From Acidobacteriota bacterium (GTDB lineage Bacteria; Acidobacteriota; Blastocatellia; Pyrinomonadales; Pyrinomonadaceae), in NCBI GenBank assembly GCA_963169175.1, contig CAUJFK010000412.1, positions 1 through 9,917 on the forward strand: a stretch of 9,917 nt of DNA, in the 5' to 3' direction. Position numbers and translations under genes: made by a program. How positions within the stretch are numbered: the stretch's first letter is position 1; the number at the start of each line of letters is the position of its first letter. Under the pieces are notes generated by a model. It did not search any database. It saw only the letters and a list, made by a program, of their open reading frames with translations, and was not told where the DNA came from. This document shows positions 7,224 to 9,917 of this stretch, one piece after another.

Positions 7224-7234
7224 CGAGTATAACA
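7224..7234 (-). promoter_or_regulatory. Extended -10 promoter of the 170-aa exported-protein gene
   Basis: Minus-strand sequence GTGTTATACTC contains TATACT (7231-7226), five of six to consensus, preceded by TG at the extended -10 position (TGTTATACT). There is no recognisable -35 hexamer at 16-18 bases, as is usual for extended -10 promoters. The predicted transcript starts near 7219 with a leader of about 18 bases holding both GAGG motifs. The short distance to the ATG supports the call. Confidence 0.45.
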
Positions 7235-7314
7235 CGGTAAACGGCGGTGAGCGCCAGATTTCTGCCGCTTGTTTTTTGATTGCGATGAGTGGCGTACCCG
7301 CAGGTAGGAACTTC

Positions 7315-7381
7315 TTTCCGTCCTTTGCGGGCTTTGCGTGAGAGAAAGCCGGTATCACGCAAAACTCGCGGAGGACGCAAA
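7315..7381. repeat. Imperfect inverted repeat, 27-base arms, in the intergenic region
   Basis: The left arm is 7315-7341 (contains GTCCTTTGCGG and CTTTGCGTGA) and the right arm is 7355-7381 (TCACGCAAAA ... GAGGACGCAAA), with a 13-base spacer. The arms match at 21 of 27 positions, and five of the six differences are transitions that could be tolerated as G-U or A-C pairs. The element sits between the 3' end of the TonB receptor gene and the promoter of the exported-protein gene. Similar CCTTTGCG/CTTTGCGTGA strings are, as far as I recall, scattered between genes in many environmental genomes, so this is probably one copy of a dispersed REP-like family. There is no T-run for a normal terminator. 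No gene is seen in 7202-7393. Confidence 0.6.
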
Positions 7382-7393
7382 TAAAACCCGGTA

Positions 7394-9805
7394 CTAGAAG
7401 CCAAAGCTTAAACCGATCCGACCTGTCCGGCCTGGGGTTCGAAAGCCGTTCTCAAAGTATTCGTCATCAAAAAAATTCTCGATCGTACCGAACAACCGCA
7501 GGCTGTATCGGTCGTTGCCGAACGCGAACGTGTAGCCCGCTGTCAGGTCGAGCCGGCGGCTGCCTTTGAAGCGATAGACATAGGAATTGAACGTCGAATT
7601 ACTAAAGATCGGTGCCAGATATGTGCTTGTGCCTGTAAAGTCAGCGTTTATCCAGAATCGCATTATACGCTGGGTCGCGCTGAACGTAACCTGGTGTTTC
7701 GGCACGCCAAGCGTCGCAAAGACACCGCTGCCGGTCACCTGAGGCTGAAGCTGGTCGCTATTGGTGAAGGAATATGACGCAAAAACGTTGGTCGAAGTCG
7801 TTGGCCGCACGGATCCGCTTAATTCAATACCGCGCGAAACACCGCCCTTTTGATGGATATATCCGCCAAAGAATCGGGGTGTATTCCCAATATCGGGAAC
7901 GACATTGCCAAAACCGATAACATCGGTCAATTTCGAATAAAAATACACGGCCGATGCGGTGATACGGCGGCCCCAGAAATATTGGTCCAGCCCTGCGTCG
8001 AACGCGACCGCCCGCTCGGGCTTCAGATCGGGATCGCCCAATGCTTCGAATCGCGGCGGATCGGGAAACGTGAACGTGTTAAAAAATGACCCAAACCGTT
8101 CGTACAGCGACGGCACGCGATAGCCCGTTCCCGCATGTGTGCGCAGCTTTGTTCCCGTGGACCGGATCAAATACGACGCCGATCCGTCAAATGTGTATGC
8201 GGCCGGCGGGTCGTCAAGCGAAAGATCGGAGTAGAGAGGATTCTGGCCGCTAAAACCAGGGTTTGCCAGGTTGAAAAACTGTGCGCGGAATCCGCCGGCA
8301 AACTGAAGGCGACCCTCGAGCAAATGGACCAGATCCTGAAGATAGATCGTGCTGCTCGCCTGCGAAGCATCGGTAAAAAATCCGCCCGTTCCGCTGGGCG
8401 TTGACCCTTCGTTCCTGAAATTTTCCTGTTCAAACTCATATCCGGCGGTCAGGCGATTCGCCGCGATCGGTGTCCAATCGACATGAGCGTTGGCCGTGTG
8501 GACCGTTCCTTCGAAGATGCTTGTCGATGGGCTCTGAAAGCCAATGCCGAGGGCTCCGTTATCGTTCATTCGCTTTGTCGTCGAGCCCGCATAATATGCC
8601 TGAAATGCCAGTTCGTCCGTTATAGATTGCGTCAGCACAAACTGGCCATTGAAGTATCGCGACTTCTGGGTATCGTCCGGGTCATTAGCGTCAAACGCAA
8701 AGTTTACACCCGGTACGGCATCAATGATCCCAGAATTCGAAGCTGGCGGTGTCCCGGCCGTCTCGGGGCCGGTATTCAACCTCACGAACGCGTCGGACAG
8801 AAAAAATCGTGCCGAAATGTTCGTCCGCTCGTATGGGTTGATCTCTATCCGCGATTGGAAATTTGTGTTGTTCGCATCATCATCGCCGTCGATGCCCTTT
8901 GTATAGACCGTACGCGAAAGGGCGGCGTTAAAACCGAATTTTCCGTCGGACGTGCCCTTGCTGATATTCCCGCGAAATCTTCCGAGGCCAAGCCCGCCGG
9001 CCGCTCCGCTAACCTGCCCGTGCCAGCCGCTTTGCGGGATCGGCGTTTGAAGATCGACCGTTCCGCCGATGGCGTTCGTGCCATAAAGAGACGAACCCGG
9101 CCCGCGAAGGACCTCGGCACGGCTCACGCTTGTCAACGTAATATCGGAAAGGAATGGCGAAGCGTCGCCCGTTATCGCCGCCGGGTCGCGAAAGCGTATT
9201 CCGTCTATCAAAACGGCCGTATCCTGATTGCGAAGGCCGCGAGATTTTATCGACGCCGTACGTCCAAAACCGCCCAACTGCTGTACCCGCAAACCCGGGA
9301 TCGTGCGAAGCGAATCAACAAGTGTTATATCCGCCCGGTCGCGCATTTCCTGCCCGAGTATCGTGCTTACACTTTTTGAAACCTCTTCAACCGGCTGCAC
9401 TGCATCGGCCGAGATCGTGACAGTTTCTCGTACCTCGCAGTTCACACAGTTTGGCCCGCCGATCGAGCTCAAGGCAAAATCCTTCGCGACCGCATGCCCC
9501 GCAGTAACGTTGATAGTGCTCTGAGGAGTCTGAGTTCGGTCCGCTGGCTCCCCAGCCACGGAAATTACGTATCGGCCGCCCGGTATTCCTTCAAATCTGT
9601 AATTGCCTTCGGCATCGGTCACACTGGTGTAATTGACCGAAGTATCGCTCTCCAACCTCAAGGTAACTGTCACGTTCGGGTACGGAACACCCTTTTCATT
9701 CCCGGACACGATCCGGCCAACATAACCCGTCACTCGTGTGCCGGTTTGTCCGAATATCAATAATGCAAAGATCGCTATAAATATGAATGATCCAACTGTC
9801 TTCAT
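7394..9805 (-). CDS. TonB-dependent outer-membrane receptor with N-terminal carboxypeptidase-regulatory-like domain
   Basis: 803 residues. The signal peptide (MKTVGSFIFIAIFALLIFGQ) is followed by a carboxypeptidase-regulatory-like beta-sandwich (about 23-113; VTDAEGNYRFEGIPGGRYVIS), a CxxC (C120, C123), a TonB-box-like ETVTISA (127-133), a plug domain (about 135-254) ending EVLRGPGSSLYGTNAIGGTV, and a C-terminal beta-barrel (about 255-803) ending in the usual aromatic, LSFGF. Such receptors import scarce compounds across the outer membrane using TonB-ExbBD energy. The plug and barrel style resembles BtuB/FepA-type receptors, but the ligand (cobalamin, siderophore or other) cannot be read. The start at 9803-9805 is chosen because AAGAGGAG (9810-9817) is four bases upstream and it opens directly into the signal peptide; the frame stays open for another 37 codons to the window edge without any such features. 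The gene appears to be transcribed alone; no TonB, ExbB or transport genes are adjacent. Confidence 0.93.
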   Translation of the reverse strand: MKTVGSFIFIAIFALLIFGQTGTRVTGYVGRIVSGNEKGVPYPNVTVTLRLESDTSVNYTSVTDAEGNYRFEGIPGGRYVISVAGEPADRTQTPQSTINVTAGHAVAKDFALSSIGGPNCVNCEVRETVTISADAVQPVEEVSKSVSTILGQEMRDRADITLVDSLRTIPGLRVQQLGGFGRTASIKSRGLRNQDTAVLIDGIRFRDPAAITGDASPFLSDITLTSVSRAEVLRGPGSSLYGTNAIGGTVDLQTPIPQSGWHGQVSGAAGGLGLGRFRGNISKGTSDGKFGFNAALSRTVYTKGIDGDDDANNTNFQSRIEINPYERTNISARFFLSDAFVRLNTGPETAGTPPASNSGIIDAVPGVNFAFDANDPDDTQKSRYFNGQFVLTQSITDELAFQAYYAGSTTKRMNDNGALGIGFQSPSTSIFEGTVHTANAHVDWTPIAANRLTAGYEFEQENFRNEGSTPSGTGGFFTDASQASSTIYLQDLVHLLEGRLQFAGGFRAQFFNLANPGFSGQNPLYSDLSLDDPPAAYTFDGSASYLIRSTGTKLRTHAGTGYRVPSLYERFGSFFNTFTFPDPPRFEALGDPDLKPERAVAFDAGLDQYFWGRRITASAVYFYSKLTDVIGFGNVVPDIGNTPRFFGGYIHQKGGVSRGIELSGSVRPTTSTNVFASYSFTNSDQLQPQVTGSGVFATLGVPKHQVTFSATQRIMRFWINADFTGTSTYLAPIFSNSTFNSYVYRFKGSRRLDLTAGYTFAFGNDRYSLRLFGTIENFFDDEYFENGFRTPGRTGRIGLSFGF

Positions 9806-9815
9806 TTTGCTCCTC

Positions 9816-9833
9816 TTCTGCCCACACGCAGAA
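9816..9833 (-). promoter_or_regulatory. Perfect 6-bp hairpin abutting the Shine-Dalgarno of the TonB receptor
   Basis: On the minus strand TTCTGC (9833-9828) and GCAGAA (9821-9816) form a perfect 6-bp stem with loop GTGTGG. The 3' arm overlaps the first two bases of the Shine-Dalgarno AAGAGGAG (9817-9810), ten bases before the ATG. This position could affect ribosome access. About eight bases upstream of the stem is GTCAGGTAACGAACC (9849-9835), which partly resembles the 3' B12 box of cobalamin riboswitches. The rest of any riboswitch would lie mostly outside the window, so no riboswitch is called. Confidence 0.3.
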
Positions 9834-9880
9834 TGGTTCGTTACCTGACAGAACGAGCAAAGTTCCCGACTCACCCGATT

Positions 9881-9908
9881 TTGGATCCTGGATACTTCCT
9901 TGGATCCT
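9881..9908. repeat. Direct repeat TTGGATCCT, two copies 19 bp apart, upstream of the TonB receptor gene
   Basis: TTGGATCCT occurs at 9881-9889 and 9900-9908, each containing the palindrome GGATCC, start to start 19 bases (nearly two helical turns). It lies 76-103 bases upstream of the receptor ATG, where an operator could sit. With only two short copies, chance is a real possibility. Confidence 0.25.
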
Positions 9909-9917
9909 AAACGCAAA

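Noticed and set aside
7219..7404. 61-codon minus-strand frame over the intergenic repeat (contains RKARKGRKE)
   Set aside because: The translation is just the inverted-repeat sequence read through. It also overlaps the receptor stop codon and the downstream promoter, and has no ribosome site.
8483..9379. 298-codon open frame on the plus strand, antisense to the TonB receptor
   Set aside because: It is entirely opposite a well-supported gene with clear plug motifs. Its translation is Arg/Cys-rich with no domain pattern, as expected of a shadow frame in GC-rich DNA.
9806..9916. Extension of the TonB receptor upstream to the window edge
   Set aside because: The 37 extra codons would bury the signal peptide inside the protein. 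The strong Shine-Dalgarno lies before the ATG at 9805.

Overview
This looks like an ordinary chromosomal stretch from a Gram-negative bacterium, most likely an acidobacterium close to Blastocatellia/Pyrinomonadaceae. The taxon is inferred from three things: a TonB-dependent receptor with an N-terminal carboxypeptidase-regulatory-like domain, two secreted proteins of a style I associate with that lineage, and an intergenic inverted repeat of the 'CCTTTGCG / CTTTGCGTGA' kind. There is no rRNA, tRNA, CRISPR array, transposase or phage gene in the window.

Positions 1-3427 (plus strand) hold the end of a chemosensory operon. The C-terminal signalling domain of a methyl-accepting receptor, whose start lies outside the window, is followed after 24 bases by a 949-residue hybrid CheA (HPt, dimerisation, ATPase, CheW, receiver). 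Receptor tail and kinase both resemble the PilJ / PilL-ChpA pair that controls type IV pili, more than flagellar Tsr/CheA. The receptor would clamp the kinase through its CheW-like domain, and the kinase would pass phosphate from H195 to its own receiver (D876) or to separate PilG/PilH-like regulators presumably encoded upstream.

Positions 3446-6620 (minus strand, convergent with the chemosensory genes) hold a compact three-gene unit. It consists of gatB, a secreted protein of unknown function overlapping gatB by ATGA, and a short-chain dehydrogenase 11 bases further on. Upstream of gatB, a terminator-like hairpin plus T-run directly abuts the gatB start codon, and a candidate promoter -10 lies inside the hairpin.

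Positions 6689-7201 (minus) encode a small exported protein, charged and helical with a Tyr/Gly-rich tail, behind a good extended -10 promoter. Positions 7202-7393 are intergenic and carry an imperfect inverted repeat with 27-base arms.

Positions 7394-9805 (minus) encode a complete TonB-dependent outer-membrane receptor. Its 5' leader (9806-9917, cut by the window edge) has a hairpin against the Shine-Dalgarno sequence, a weak B12-box-like string and a 9-base direct repeat.

I see no clearly new biological system. The points most worth a second look are the divergent receptor tip together with the unusual CheA (a histidine-less first HPt-like domain and two ATPase-motif substitutions), the terminator/promoter overlap at gatB, and the possible regulatory leader of the TonB receptor.
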